Source of the DNA: Parapristionchus giblindavisi
Taxonomy: Eukaryota > Nematoda > Chromadorea > Rhabditida > Diplogasteridae
DNA length: 64,000 nt
Direction of reading: 5' to 3'
NCBI GenBank assembly: GCA_943737045.1
Contig: CALSFV010000658.1
Span: 372,001-436,000 of the forward strand
Position numbers and translations under genes: made by a program. Below are positions 1 to 15,000 of this stretch, piece after piece. The first letter of the stretch is position 1; each line of letters starts with the position of its first letter. The notes beneath the pieces were generated by a model, which worked only from the letters and a program-made list of their open reading frames with translations, did no database searches and had not been told where the DNA came from.

Positions 1-3000
1 AGGGAGCTCTGGGAAAGTATGACGTCCTTCCCACTTTCCCATTTGTGTCAGGGAGCTCTGGGAAAGTATGACGTCCTTCCCACTTTCCCATTTGTGTCAG
101 GGAGCTCTGGGAAAGTATGACGTCCTTCCTACTTTCCCATTTGTGTCAGGGAGCTCTGGGAAAGTAGGACGTCCTTCCTACTTTCCCATTTGTGTCAGGG
201 AGCTCTGGGAAAGTAGGACGTCCTTCCTACTTTCCCATTTGTGTCAGGGAGCTCTGGGAAAGTAGGACGTCCTTCCTACTTTCCCATTTGTGTCAGGGAG
301 CTATGGGAAAGTATGACGTCCTTCCTACTTTCCCATTTGTGTCAGGGAGCTATGGGAAAGTATGACGTCCTTCCTACTTTCCCATTTGTGCCAGGGAGCT
401 CTGGGAAAGTAGGACGTCCTTCCTACTTCCCCATTTGTGTCAGGGAGCTTTGGGAAAGTAGGATGTCCATCCTACTTTCCCATTTGTGTCAGGGAGCTCT
501 GGGAAAGTAGGACGTCCATCCTACTTTCCCATTTGTGTCATGGAGCTCTGGGAAAGTAGGACGTCCTTCCTACTTTCCCATTTGTGTCAGGGAGCTCTGG
601 GAAAGTAGGACGTCCTTCCTACTTTCCCATTTGTGTCAGGGAGCTCTGGGAAAGTAGGACGTCCTTCCTACTTTCCCATTTGTGTCAGGGAGCTCTGGGA
701 AAGTATGACGTCCATCCCACTTTCCCATTTGTGTCAGGGAGCTCTGGGAAAGTAGGACGTCCTTCCTACTTTCCCATTTGTGTCAGGGAGCTCTGGGAAA
801 GTAGGACGTCCATCCTACTTTCCCATTTGTGTCAGGGAGCTCTGGGAAAGTAGGACGTCCATCCTACTTTCCCATTTGTGCCAGGGAGCTCTGGGAAAGT
901 AGGACGTCCTTCCTACTTCCCCATTTGTGTCAGGGAGCTCTGGGAAAGTAGGACGTCCTTCCTACTTTTCCATTTGTGTCAGGGAGCTCTGGGAAAGTAG
1001 GACGTCCTTCCTACTTTCCCATTTGTGTCAGGGAGCTCTGGGAAAGTAGGACGTCCTTCCTACTTTCCCATTTGTGTCAGGGAGCTCTGGGAAAGTAGGA
1101 CGTCCTTCCTACTTTCCCATTTGTGTCAGGGAGCTCTGGGAAAGTAGGACGTCCTTCCTACTTTCCCATTTGTGTCAGGGAGCTCTGGGAAAGTAGGACG
1201 TCCTTCCTACTTTCCCATTTGTGTCAGGGAGCTCTGGGAAAGTAGGACGTCCATCCTACTTTCCCATTTGTGTCAGGGAGCTCTGAGAAAGTAGGACGTC
1301 CATCCTACTTTCCCATTTGTGTCAGGGAGCTCTGGGAAAGTAGGACGTCCATCCTACTTTCCCATTTGTGCCAGGGAGCTCTGGGAAAGTAGGACGTCCT
1401 TCCTACTTCCCCATTTGTGTCAGGGAGCTCTGGGAAAGTAGGACGTCCTTCCTACTTTCCCATTTGTGTCAGGGAGCTCTGGGAAAGTAGGACGTCCTTC
1501 CTACTTTCCCATTTGTGTCAGGGAGCTCTGGGAAAGTAGGACGTCCATCCTACTTTCCCATTTGTGTCAGGGAGCTCTGGGAAAGTAGGACGTCCATCCT
1601 ACTTTCCCATTTGTGTCAGGGAGCTCTGGGAAAGTAGGACGTCCTTCCTACTTTCCCATTTGTGTCAGGGAGCTCTGGGAAAGTAGGACGTCCTTCCTAC
1701 TTTCCCATTTGTGTCAGGGAGCTCTGGGAAAGTAGGACGTCCTTCCTACTTTCCCATTTGTGTCAGGGAGCTCTGGGAAAGTAGGACGTCCTTCCTACTT
1801 TCCCATTTGTGTCAGGGAGCTCTGGGAAAGTAGGACGTCCTTCCTACTTTCCCATTTGTGTCAGGGAGCTCTGGGAAAGTAGGACGTCCTTCCTACTTTC
1901 CCATTTGTGTCAGGGAGCTCTGGGAAAGTAGGACGTCCATCCTACTTTCCCATTTGTGTCAGGGAGCTCTGAGAAAGTAGGACGTCCATCCTACTTTCCC
2001 ATTTGTGTCAGGGAGCTCTGGGAAAGTAGGACGTCCATCCTACTTTCCCATTTGTGTCAGGGAGCTATGGGAAAGTATGACGTCCTTCCTACTTTCCCAT
2101 TTGTGTCAGGGAGCTCTGGGAAAGAAGGACGTCCTTCCTACTTTCCCATTTGTGCCAGGGAGCTCTGGGAAAGTAGGACGTCCTTCCTACTTCCCCATTT
2201 GTGTCAGGGAGCTTTGGGAAAGTAGGACGTCCATCCTACTTTCCCATTTGTGTCAGGGAGCTCTGGGAAAGTAGGACGTCCATCCTACTTTCCCATTTGT
2301 GTCATGGAGCTCTGGGAAAGTAGGACGTCCTTCCTACTTTCCCATTTGTGTCAGGGAGCTCTGGGAAAGTAGGACGTCCTTCCTACTTTCCCATTTGTGT
2401 CAGGGAGCTCTGGGAAAGTAGGACGTCCTTCCTACTTTCCCATTTGTGTCAGGGAGCTCTGGGAAAGTAGGACGTCCTTCCTACTTTCCCATTTGTGTCA
2501 GGGAGCTCTGGGAAAGTAGGACGTCCTTCCTACTTTCCCATTTGTGTCAGGGAGCTCTGGGAAAGTAGGACGTCCTTCCTACTTTCCCATTTGTGTCAGG
2601 GAGCTCTGGGAAAGTAGGACGTCCTTCCTACTTTCCCATTTGTGTCAGGGAGCTCTGGGAAAGTAGGACGTCCTTCCTACTTTCCCATTTGTGTCAGGGA
2701 GCTCTGGGAAAGTAGGACGTCCTTCCTACTTTCCCATTTGTGTCAGGGAGCTCTGGGAAAGTAGGACGTCCATCCTACTTTCCCATTTGTGTCAGGGAGC
2801 TCTGGGAAAGTAGGACGTCCTTCCTACTTTCCCATTTGTGTCAGGGAGCTCTGGGAAAGTAGGACGTCCTTCCTACTTTCCCATTTGTGTCAGGGAGCTC
2901 TGGGAAAGTAGGACGTCCTTCCTACTTTCCCATTTGTGTCAGGGAGCTCTGGGAAAGTAGGACGTCCTTCCTACTTTCCCATTTGTGTCAGGGAGCTCTG

Positions 3001-6000
3001 GGAAAGTAGGACGTCCTTCCTACTTTCCCATTTGTGTCAGGGAGCTCTGGGAAAGTAGGACGTCCTTCCTACTTTCCCATTTGTGTCAGGGAGCTCTGGG
3101 AAAGTAGGACGTCCATCCTACTTTCCCATTTGTGTCAGGGAGCTCTGAGAAAGTAGGACGTCCATCCTACTTTCCCATTTGTGTCAGGGAGCTCTGGGAA
3201 AGTAGGACGTCCATCCTACTTTCCCATTTGTGCCAGGGAGCTCTGGGAAAGTAGGACGTCCTTCCTACTTCCCCATTTGTGTCAGGGAGCTCTGGGAAAG
3301 TAGGACGTCCTTCCTACTTTCCCATTTGTGTCAGGGAGCTCTGGGAAAGTAGGACGTCCATCCTACTTTCCCATTTGTGTCAGGGAGCTCTGGGAAAGTA
3401 GGACGTCCATCCTACTTTCCCATTTGTGTCATGGAGCTCTGGGAAAGTAGGACGTCCTTCCTACTTTCCCATTTGTGTCAGGGAGCTCTGGGAAAGTAGG
3501 ACGTCCTTCCTACTTTCCCATTTGTGTCAGGGAGCTCTGGGAAAGTAGGACGTCCTTCCTACTTTCCCATTTGTGTCAGGGAGCTCTGGGAAAGTAGGAC
3601 GTCCTTCCTACTTTCCCATTTGTGTCAGGGAGCTCTGGGAAAGTAGGACGTCCATCCTACTTTCCCATTTGTGTCAGGGAGCTCTGAGAAAGTAGGACGT
3701 CCATCCTACTTTCCCATTTGTGTCAGGGAGCTCTGGGAAAGTAGGACGTCCATCCTACTTTAACATTTGTGCCAGGGAGCTCTGGGAAAGTAGGACGTCC
3801 TTCCTACTTCCCCATTTGTGTCAGGGAGCTCTGGGAAAGTAGGACGTCCTTCCTACTTCCCCATTTGTGTCAGGGAGCTCTGGGAAAGTAGGACGTCCAT
3901 CCTACTTTCCCATTTGTGTCATGGAGCTCTGGGAAAGTAGGACGTCCTTCCTACTTTCCCATTTGTGTCAGGGAGCTCTGGGAAAGTAGGACGTCCTTCC
4001 TACTTTCCCATTTGTGTCAGGGAGCTCTGGGAAAGTAGGACGTCCTTCCTACTTTCCCATTTGTGTCAGGGAGCTCTGGGAAAGTATGACGTCCTTCCCA
4101 CTTTCCCATTTGTGTCAGGGAGCTCTGGGAAAGTAGGACGTCCTTCCTACTTTCCCATTTGTGTCAGGGAGCTCTGGGAAAGTAGGACGTCCTTCCTACT
4201 TTCCCATTTGTGTCAGGGAGCTCTGGGAAAGTAGGACGTCCTTCCTACTTTCCCATTTGTGTCAGGGAGCTCTGGGAAAGTAGGACGTCCTTCCTACTTT
4301 CCCATTTGTGTCAGGGAGCTCTGGGAAAGTAGGACGTCCATCCTACTTTCCCATTTGTGTCAGGGAGCTCTGAGAAAGTAGGACGTCCATCCAACTTCCC
4401 CATTTGTGTCAGGGAGCTCTGGGAAAGTAGGACGTCCTTCCTACTTTCCCATTTGTGTCAGGGAGCTCTGGGAAAGTATGACGTCCTTCCTACTTTCCCA
4501 TTTGTGTCAGGGAGCTCTGGGAAAGTATGACGTCCTTCCTACTTTCCCATTTGTGTCAGGGAGCTCTGGGAAAGTAGGACGTCCTTCCTACCTTCCCATT
4601 TGTGACAGGGAGCTCTGGGAAAGTAGGACGTCCTTCCTACTTTCCCATTTGTGTCAGGGAGCTCTGGGAAAGTAGGACGTCCATCCTACTTTCCCATTTG
4701 TGTCAGGGAGCTCTGAGAAAGTAGGACGTCCATCCTACTTTCCCATTTGTGTCTGGGAGCTCTGGGAAAGTAGGACGTCCTTCCTACTTTCCCATTTGTG
4801 TCAGGGAGCTCTGGGAAAGTAGGACGTCCTTCCTACTTTCCCATTTGTGTCAGGGAGCTCTGGGAAAGTAGGACGTCCTTCCTACTTTCCCATTTGTGTC
4901 AGGGAGCTCTGGGAAAGTAGGACGTCCATCCTACTTTCCCATTTGTGCCAGGGAGCTCTGGGAAAGTAGGACGTCCTTCCTACTTCCCCATTTGTGTCAG
5001 GGAGCTCTGGGAAAGTAGGACGTCCTTCCTACTTTCCCATTTGTGCCAGGGAGCTCTGGGAAAGTAGGACGTCCTTCCTACTTTCCCATTTGTGTCAGGG
5101 AGCTCTGGGAAAGTAGGACGTCCTTCCTACTTTCCCATTTGTATCAGGGAGCTCTGGGAAAGTAGGACGTCCTTCCTACTTTCCCATTTGTGTCAGGGAG
5201 CTCTGGGAAAGTAGGACGTCCTTCCTACTTTCCCATTTGTGTCAGGGAGCTCTGGGAAAGTAGGACGTCCTTCCTACTTTCCCATTTGTGTCAGGGAGCT
5301 CTGGGAAAGTAGGACGTCCTTCCTACTTTCCCATTTGTGTCAGGGAGCTCTGGGAAAGTAGGACGTCCATCCTACTTTCCCATTTGTGTCAGGGAGCTCT
5401 GAGAAAGTAGGACGTCCATCCTACTTTCCCATTTGTGTCAGGGAGCTCTGGGAAAGTAGGACGTCCATCCAACTTTCCCATTTGTGCCAGGGAGCTCTGG
5501 GAAAGTAGGACGTCCTTCCTACTTCCCCATTTGTGTCAGGGAGCTCTGGGAAAGTAGGACGTCCTTCCTACTTTCCCATTTGTGTCAGGGAGCTCTGGGA
5601 AAGTAGGACGTCCTTCCTACTTTCCCATTTGTGTCAGGGAGCTCTGGGAAAGTAGGACGTCCTTCCTACTTTCCCATTTGTGTCAGGGAGCTCTGGGAAA
5701 GTAGGACGTCCATCCTACTTTCCCATTTGTGCCAGGGAGCTCTGGGAAAGTAGGACGTCCTTCCTACTTCCCCATTTGTGTCAGGGAGCTCTGGGAAAGT
5801 AGGACGTCCTTCCTACTTTCCCATTTGTGTCAGGGAGCTCTGGGAAAGTAGGACGTCCATCCTACTTTCCCATTTGTGCCAGGGAGCTCTGGGAAAGTAG
5901 GACGTCCTTCCTACTTTCCCATTTGTGTCAGGGAGCTCTGGGAAAGTAGGACGTCCTTCCTACTTTCCCATTTGTGTCAGGGAGCTCTGGGAAAGTAGGA

Positions 6001-9000
6001 CGTCCATCCTACTTTCCCATTTGTGCCAGGGAGCTCTGGGAAAGTAGGACGTCCTTCCTACTTCCCCATTTGTGTCAGGGAGCTCTGGGAAAGTAGGACG
6101 TCCTTCCTACTTTCCCATTTGTGTCAGGGAGCTCTGGGAAAGTAGGACGTCCATCCTACTTTCCCATTTGTGCCAGGGAGCTCTGGGAAAGTAGGACGTC
6201 CTTCCTACTTCCCCATTTGTGTCAGGGAGCTCTGGGAAAGTAGGACGTCCATCCTACTTTCCCATTTGTGCCAGGGAGCTCTGGGAAAGTAGGACGTCCT
6301 TCCTACTTCCCCATTTGTGTCAGGGAGCTCTGGGAAAGTAGGACGTCCTTCCTACTTTCCCATTTGTGCCAGGGAGCTCTGGGAAAGTAGGACGTCCTTC
6401 CTACTTTCCCATTTGTGTCAGGGAGCTCTGGGAAAGTAGGACGTCCTTCCTACTTTCCCATTTGTATCAGGGAGCTCTGGGAAAGTAGGACGTCCTTCCT
6501 ACTTTCCCATTTGTGTCAGGGAGCTCTGGGAAAGTAGGACGTCCTTCCTACTTTCCCATTTGTGTCAGGGAGCTCTGGGAAAGTAGGACGTCCTTCCTAC
6601 TTTCCCATTTGTGTCAGGGAGCTCTGGGAAAGTAGGACGTCCTTCCTACTTTCCCATTTGTGTCAGGGAGCTCTGGGAAAGTAGGACGTCCATCCTACTT
6701 TCCCATTTGTGTCAGGGAGCTCTGAGAAAGTAGGACGTCCATCCTACTTTCCCATTTGTGTCAGGGAGCTCTGGGAAAGTAGGACGTCCATCCAACTTTC
6801 CCATTTGTGCCAGGGAGCTCTGGGAAAGTAGGACGTCCTTCCTACTTCCCCATTTGTGTCAGGGAGCTCTGGGAAAGTAGGACGTCCTTCCTACTTTCCC
6901 ATTTGTGTCAGGGAGCTCTGGGAAAGTAGGACGTCCATCCTACTTTCCCATTTGTGTCAGGGAGCTCTGGGAAAGTAGGACGTCCATCCTACTTTCCCAT
7001 TTGTGTCATGGAGCTCTGGGAAAGTAGGACGTCCTTCCTACTTTCCCATTTGTGTCAGGGAGCTCTGGGAAAGTAGGACGTCCATCCTACTTTCCCATTT
7101 GTGTCAGGGAGCTCTGGGAAAGTAGGACGTCCTTCCTACTTTCCCATTTGTGTCAGGGAGCTCTGGGAAAGTATGACGTCCTTCCCACTTTCCCATTTGT
7201 GTCAGGGAGCTCTGGGAAAGTAGGACGTCCATCCTACTTTCCCATTTGTGTCAGGGAGCTCTGAGAAAGTAGGACGTCCATCCTACTTTCCCATTTGTGT
7301 CAGGGAGCTCTGGGAAAGTAGGACGTCCATCCTACTTTAACATTTGTGCCAGGGAGCTCTGAGAAAGTAGGACGTCCATCCTACTTTCCCATTTGTGTCA
7401 GGGAGCTCTGGGAAAGTAGGACGTCCATCCAACTTTCCCATTTGTGCCAGGGAGCTCTGGGAAAGTAGGACGTCCTTCCTACTTCCCCATTTGTGTCAGG
7501 GAGCTCTGGGAAAGTATGACGTCCTTCCTACTTTCCCATTTGTGTCAGGGAGCTCTGGGAAAGTAGGACGTCCTTCCTACTTTCCCATTTGTGTCAGGGA
7601 GCTCTGGGAAAGTAGGACGTCCTTCCTACTTTCCCATTTGTGTCAGGGAGCTCTGGGAAAGTAGGACGTCCTTCCTACTTTCCCATTTGTGTCAGGGAGC
7701 TCTGGGAAAGTAGGACGTCCTTCCTACTTTCCCATTTGTGTCAGGGAGCTCTGGGAAAGTAGGACGTCCATCCTACTTTCCCATTTGTGTCAGGGAGCTC
7801 TGAGAAAGTAGGACGTCCATCCTACTTTCCCATTTGTGTCAGGGAGCTCTGGGAAAGTAGGACGTCCATCCTACTTTCCCATTTGTGCCAGGGAGCTCTG
7901 GGAAAGTAGGACGTCCTTCCTACTTCCCCATTTGTGTCAGGGAGCTCTGGGAAAGTAGGACGTCCTTCCTACTTTCCCATTTGTGTCAGGGAGCTCTGGG
8001 AAAGTAGGACGTCCATCCTACTTTCCCATTTGTGTCAGGGAGCTCTGGGAAAGTAGGACGTCCATCCTACTTTCCCATTTGTGTCATGGAGCTCTGGGAA
8101 AGTAGGACGTCCTTCCTACTTTCCCATTTGTGTCAGGGAGCTCTGGGAAAGTAGGACGTCCTTCCTACTTTCCCATTTGTGTCAGGGAGCTCTGGGAAAG
8201 TAGGACGTCCTTCCTACTTTCCCATTTGTGTCAGGGAGCTCTGGGAAAGTAGGACGTCCTTCCTACTTTCCCATTTGTGTCAGGGAGCTCTGGGAAAGTA
8301 GGACGTCCATCCTACTTTCCCATTTGTGTCAGGGAGCTCTGAGAAAGTAGGACGTCCATCCTACTTTCCCATTTGTGTCAGGGAGCTCTGGGAAAGTAGG
8401 ACGTCCATCCTACTTTAACATTTGTGCCAGGGAGCTCTGGGAAAGTAGGACGTCCTTCCTACTTCCCCATTTGTGTCAGGGAGCTCTGGGAAAGTAGGAC
8501 GTCCTTCCTACTTTCCCATTTGTGTCAGGGAGCTCTGGGAAAGTAGGACGTCCATCCTACTTTCCCATTTGTGCCAGGGAGCTCTGGGAAAGTAGGACGT
8601 CCATCCTACTTTCCCATTTGTGTCATGGAGCTCTGGGAAAGTAGGACGTCCTTCCTACTTTCCCATTTGTGTCAGGGAGCTCTGGGAAAGTAGGACGTCC
8701 TTCCTACTTTCCCATTTGTGTCAGGGAGCTCTGGGAAAGTAGGACGTCCTTCCTACTTTCCCATTTGTGTCAGGGAGCTCTGGGAAAGTATGACGTCCTT
8801 CCCACTTTCCCATTTGTGTCAGGGAGCTCTGGGAAAGTAGGACGTCCTTCCTACTTTCCCATTTGTGTCAGGGAGCTCTGGGAAAGTAGGACGTCCTTCC
8901 TACTTTCCCATTTGTGTCAGGGAGCTCTGGGAAAGTAGGACGTCCTTCCTACTTTCCCATTTGTGTCAGGGAGCTCTGGGAAAGTAGGACGTCCTTCCTA

Positions 9001-12000
9001 CTTTCCCATTTGTGTCAGGGAGCTCTGGGAAAGTAGGACGTCCATCCTACTTTCCCATTTGTGTCAGGGAGCTCTGAGAAAGTAGGACGTCCATCCAACT
9101 TCCCCATTTGTGTCAGGGAGCTCTGGGAAAGTAGGACGTCCTTCCTACTTTCCCATTTGTGTCAGGGAGCTCTGGGAAAGTAGGACGTCCTTCCTACTTT
9201 CCCATTTGTGTCAGGGAGCTCTGGGAAAGTATGACGTCCTTCCTACTTTCCCATTTGTGTCAGGGAGCTCTGGGAAAGTATGACGTCCTTCCTACTTTCC
9301 CATTTGTGTCAGGGAGCTCTGGGAAAGTAGGACGTCCTTCCTACCTTCCCATTTGTGACAGGGAGCTCTGGGAAAGTAGGACGTCCTTCCTACTTTCCCA
9401 TTTGTGTCAGGGAGCTCTGGGAAAGTAGGACGTCCATCCTACTTTCCCATTTGTGTCAGGGAGCTCTGAGAAAGTAGGACGTCCATCCTACTTTCCCATT
9501 TGTGTCTGGGAGCTCTGGGAAAGTAGGACGTCCTTCCTACTTTCCCATTTGTGTCAGGGAGCTCTGGGAAAGTAGGACGTCCTTCCTACTTTCCCATTTG
9601 TGTCAGGGAGCTCTGGGAAAGTAGGACGTCCTTCCTACTTTCCCATTTGTGTCAGGGAGCTCTGGGAAAGTAGGACGTCCATCCTACTTTCCCATTTGTG
9701 CCAGGGAGCTCTGGGAAAGTAGGACGTCCTTCCTACTTCCCCATTTGTGTCAGGGAGCTCTGGGAAAGTAGGACGTCCTTCCTACTTTCCCATTTGTGCC
9801 AGGGAGCTCTGGGAAAGTAGGACGTCCTTCCTACTTTCCCATTTGTGTCAGGGAGCTCTGGGAAAGTAGGACGTCCTTCCTACTTTCCCATTTGTATCAG
9901 GGAGCTCTGGGAAAGTAGGACGTCCTTCCTACTTTCCCATTTGTGTCAGGGAGCTCTGGGAAAGTAGGACGTCCTTCCTACTTTCCCATTTGTGTCAGGG
10001 AGCTCTGGGAAAGTAGGACGTCCTTCCTACTTTCCCATTTGTGTCAGGGAGCTCTGGGAAAGTAGGACGTCCTTCCTACTTTCCCATTTGTGTCAGGGAG
10101 CTCTGGGAAAGTAGGACGTCCATCCTACTTTCCCATTTGTGTCAGGGAGCTCTGGGAAAGTAGGACGTCCATCCAACTTTCCCATTTGTGCCAGGGAGCT
10201 CTGGGAAAGTAGGACGTCCTTCCTACTTCCCCATTTGTGTCAGGGAGCTCTGGGAAAGTAGGACGTCCTTCCTACTTTCCCATTTGTGTCAGGGAGCTCT
10301 GGGAAAGTAGGACGTCCATCCTACTTTCCCATTTGTGTCAGGGAGCTCTGGGAAAGTAGGACGTCCATCCTACTTTCCCATTTGTGTCATGGAGCTCTGG
10401 GAAAGTAGGACGTCCTTCCTACTTTCCCATTTGTGTCAGGGAGCTCTGGGAAAGTAGGACGTCCATCCTACTTTCCCATTTGTGTCAGGGAGCTCTGGGA
10501 AAGTAGGACGTCCTTCCTACTTTCCCATTTGTGTCAGGGAGCTCTGGGAAAGTAGGACGTCCTTCCTACTTTCCCATTTGTGTCAGGGAGCTCTGGGAAA
10601 GTAGGACGTCCTTCCTACTTTCCCATTTGTGTCAGGGAGCTCTGGGAAAGTATGACGTCCTTCCCACTTTCCCATTTGTGTCAGGGAGCTCTGGGAAAGT
10701 AGGACGTCCATCCTACTTTCCCATTTGTGTCAGGGAGCTCTGAGAAAGTAGGACGTCCATCCTACTTTCCCATTTGTGTCAGGGAGCTCTGGGAAAGTAG
10801 GACGTCCATCCTACTTTAACATTTGTGCCAGGGAGCTCTGAGAAAGTAGGACGTCCATCCTACTTTCCCATTTGTGTCAGGGAGCTCTGGGAAAGTAGGA
10901 CGTCCATCCAACTTTCCCATTTGTGCCAGGGAGCTCTGGGAAAGTAGGACGTCCTTCCTACTTCCCCATTTGTGTCAGGGAGCTCTGGGAAAGTATGACG
11001 TCCTTCCTACTTTCCCATTTGTGTCAGGGAGCTCTGGGAAAGTAGGACGTCCTTCCTACTTTCCCATTTGTGTCAGGGAGCTCTGGGAAAGTAGGACGTC
11101 CTTCCTACTTTCCCATTTGTGTCAGGGAGCTCTGGGAAAGTAGGACGTCCTTCCTACTTTCCCATTTGTGTCAGGGAGCTCTGGGAAAGTAGGACGTCCT
11201 TCCTACTTTCCCATTTGTGTCAGGGAGCTCTGGGAAAGTAGGACGTCCTTCCTACTTTCCCATTTGTGTCAGGGAGCTCTGGGAAAGTAGGACGTCCTTC
11301 CTACTTTCCCATTTGTGTCAGGGAGCTCTGGGAAAGTAGGACGTCCTTCCTACTTTCCCATTTGTGTCAGGGAGCTCTGGGAAAGTAGGACGTCCATCCT
11401 ACTTTCCCATTTGTGTCAGGGAGCTCTGGGAAAGTAGGACGTCCATCCAACTTTCCCATTTGTGCCAGGGAGCTCTGGGAAAGTAGGACGTCCTTCCTAC
11501 TTCCCCATTTGTGTCAGGGAGCTCTGGGAAAGTAGGACGTCCTTCCTACTTTCCCATTTGTGTCAGGGAGCTCTGGGAAAGTAGGACGTCCATCCTACTT
11601 TCCCATTTGTGTCAGGGAGCTCTGGGAAAGTAGGACGTCCATCCTACTTTCCCATTTGTGTCATGGAGCTCTGGGAAAGTAGGACGTCCTTCCTACTTTC
11701 CCATTTGTGTCAGGGAGCTCTGGGAAAGTAGGACGTCCATCCTACTTTCCCATTTGTGTCAGGGAGCTCTGGGAAAGTAGGACGTCCTTCCTACTTTCCC
11801 ATTTGTGTCAGGGAGCTCTGGGAAAGTAGGACGTCCTTCCTACTTTCCCATTTGTGTCAGGGAGCTCTGGGAAAGTAGGACGTCCTTCCTACTTTCCCAT
11901 TTGTGTCAGGGAGCTCTGGGAAAGTATGACGTCCTTCCCACTTTCCCATTTGTGTCAGGGAGCTCTGGGAAAGTAGGACGTCCATCCTACTTTCCCATTT

Positions 12001-15000
12001 GTGTCAGGGAGCTCTGAGAAAGTAGGACGTCCATCCTACTTTCCCATTTGTGTCAGGGAGCTCTGGGAAAGTAGGACGTCCATCCTACTTTAACATTTGT
12101 GCCAGGGAGCTCTGAGAAAGTAGGACGTCCATCCTACTTTCCCATTTGTGTCAGGGAGCTCTGGGAAAGTAGGACGTCCATCCAACTTTCCCATTTGTGC
12201 CAGGGAGCTCTGGGAAAGTAGGACGTCCTTCCTACTTCCCCATTTGTGTCAGGGAGCTCTGGGAAAGTATGACGTCCTTCCTACTTTCCCATTTGTGTCA
12301 GGGAGCTCTGGGAAAGTAGGACGTCCTTCCTACTTTCCCATTTGTGTCAGGGAGCTCTGGGAAAGTAGGACGTCCTTCCTACTTTCCCATTTGTGTCAGG
12401 GAGCTCTGGGAAAGTAGGACGTCCTTCCTACTTTCCCATTTGTGTCAGGGAGCTCTGGGAAAGTAGGACGTCCTTCCTACTTTCCCATTTGTGTCAGGGA
12501 GCTCTGGGAAAGTAGGACGTCCATCCTACTTTCCCATTTGTGTCAGGGAGCTCTGAGAAAGTAGGACGTCCATCCTACTTTCCCATTTGTGTCAGGGAGC
12601 TCTGGGAAAGTAGGACGTCCATCCTACTTTCCCATTTGTGCCAGGGAGCTCTGGGAAAGTAGGACGTCCTTCCTACTTCCCCATTTGTGTCAGGGAGCTC
12701 TGGGAAAGTAGGACGTCCTTCCTACTTTCCCATTTGTGTCAGGGAGCTCTGGGAAAGTATGACGTCCTTCCTACTTTCCCATTTGTGTCAGGGAGCTCTG
12801 GGAAAGTAGGACGTCCATCCTACTTTCCCATTTGTGTCAGGGAGCTCTGGGAAAGTAGGACGTCCATCCAACTTTCCCATTTGTGCCAGGGAGCTCTGGG
12901 AAAGTAGGACGTCCTTCCTACTTCCCCATTTGTGTCAGGGAGCTCTGGGAAAGTAGGACGTCCTTCCTACTTTCCCATTTGTGTCAGGGAGCTCTGGGAA
13001 AGTAGGACGTCCATCCTACTTTCCCATTTGTGTCAGGGAGCTCTGGGAAAGTAGGACGTCCATCCTACTTTCCCATTTGTGTCATGGAGCTCTGGGAAAG
13101 TAGGACGTCCTTCCTACTTTCCCATTTGTGTCAGGGAGCTCTGGGAAAGTAGGACGTCCATCCTACTTTCCCATTTGTGTCAGGGAGCTCTGGGAAAGTA
13201 GGACGTCCTTCCTACTTTCCCATTTGTGTCAGGGAGCTCTGGGAAAGTAGGACGTCCTTCCTACTTTCCCATTTGTGTCAGGGAGCTCTGGGAAAGTAGG
13301 ACGTCCTTCCTACTTTCCCATTTGTGTCAGGGAGCTCTGGGAAAGTATGACGTCCTTCCCACTTTCCCATTTGTGTCAGGGAGCTCTGGGAAAGTAGGAC
13401 GTCCATCCTACTTTCCCATTTGTGTCAGGGAGCTCTGAGAAAGTAGGACGTCCATCCTACTTTCCCATTTGTGTCAGGGAGCTCTAGGAAAGTAGGACGT
13501 CCATCCTACTTTAACATTTGTGCCAGGGAGCTCTGAGAAAGTAGGACGTCCATCCTACTTTCCCATTTGTGTCAGGGAGCTCTGGGAAAGTAGGACGTCC
13601 ATCCAACTTTCCCATTTGTGCCAGGGAGCTCTGGGAAAGTAGGACGTCCTTCCTACTTCCCCATTTGTGTCAGGGAGCTCTGGGAAAGTATGACGTCCTT
13701 CCTACTTTCCCATTTGTGTCAGGGAGCTCTGGGAAAGTAGGACGTCCTTCCTACTTTCCCATTTGTGTCAGGGAGCTCTGGGAAAGTAGGACGTCCTTCC
13801 TACTTTCCCATTTGTGTCAGGGAGCTCTGGGAAAGTAGGACGTCCTTCCTACTTTCCCATTTGTGTCAGGGAGCTCTGGGAAAGTAGGACGTCCTTCCTA
13901 CTTTCCCATTTGTGTCAGGGAGCTCTGGGAAAGTAGGACGTCCATCCTACTTTCCCATTTGTGTCAGGGAGCTCTGAGAAAGTAGGACGTCCATCCTACT
14001 TTCCCATTTGTGTCAGGGAGCTCTGGGAAAGTAGGACGTCCATCCTACTTTCCCATTTGTGCCAGGGAGCTCTGGGAAAGTAGGACGTCCTTCCTACTTC
14101 CCCATTTGTGTCAGGGAGCTCTGGGAAAGTAGGACGTCCTTCCTACTTTCCCATTTGTGTCAGGGAGCTCTGGGAAAGTAGGACGTCCATCCTACTTTCC
14201 CATTTGTGTCAGGGAGCTCTGGGAAAGTAGGACGTCCATCCTACTTTCCCATTTGTGTCATGGAGCTCTGGGAAAGTAGGACGTCCTTCCTACTTTCCCA
14301 TTTGTGTCAGGGAGCTCTGGGAAAGTAGGACGTCCTTCCTACTTTCCCATTTGTGTCAGGGAGCTCTGGGAAAGTAGGACGTCCTTCCTACTTTCCCATT
14401 TGTGTCAGGGAGCTCTGGGAAAGTAGGACGTCCTTCCTACTTTCCCATTTGTGTCAGGGAGCTCTGGGAAAGTAGGACGTCCTTCCTACTTTCCCATTTG
14501 TGTCAGGGAGCTCTGGGAAAGTAGGACGTCCATCCTACTTTCCCATTTGTGTCAGGGAGCTCTGGGAAAGTAGGACGTCCTTCCTACTTTCCCATTTGTG
14601 TCAGGGAGCTCTGGGAAAGTAGGACGTCCTTCCTACTTTCCCATTTGTGTCAGGGAGCTCTGGGAAAGTAGGACGTCCATCCTACTTTCCCATTTGTGTC
14701 AGGGAGCTCTGAGAAAGTAGGACGTCCATCCTACTTTCCCATTTGTGTCAGGGAGCTCTGGGAAAGTAGGACGTCCATCCTACTTTAACATTTGTGCCAG
14801 GGAGCTCTGGGAAAGTAGGACGTCCTTCCTACTTCCCCATTTGTGTCAGGGAGCTCTGGGAAAGTAGGACGTCCTTCCTACTTTCCCATTTGTGTCAGGG
14901 AGCTCTGGGAAAGTAGGACGTCCATCCTACTTTCCCATTTGTGCCAGGGAGCTCTGGGAAAGTAGGACGTCCTTCCTACTTCCCCATTTGTGTCAGGGAG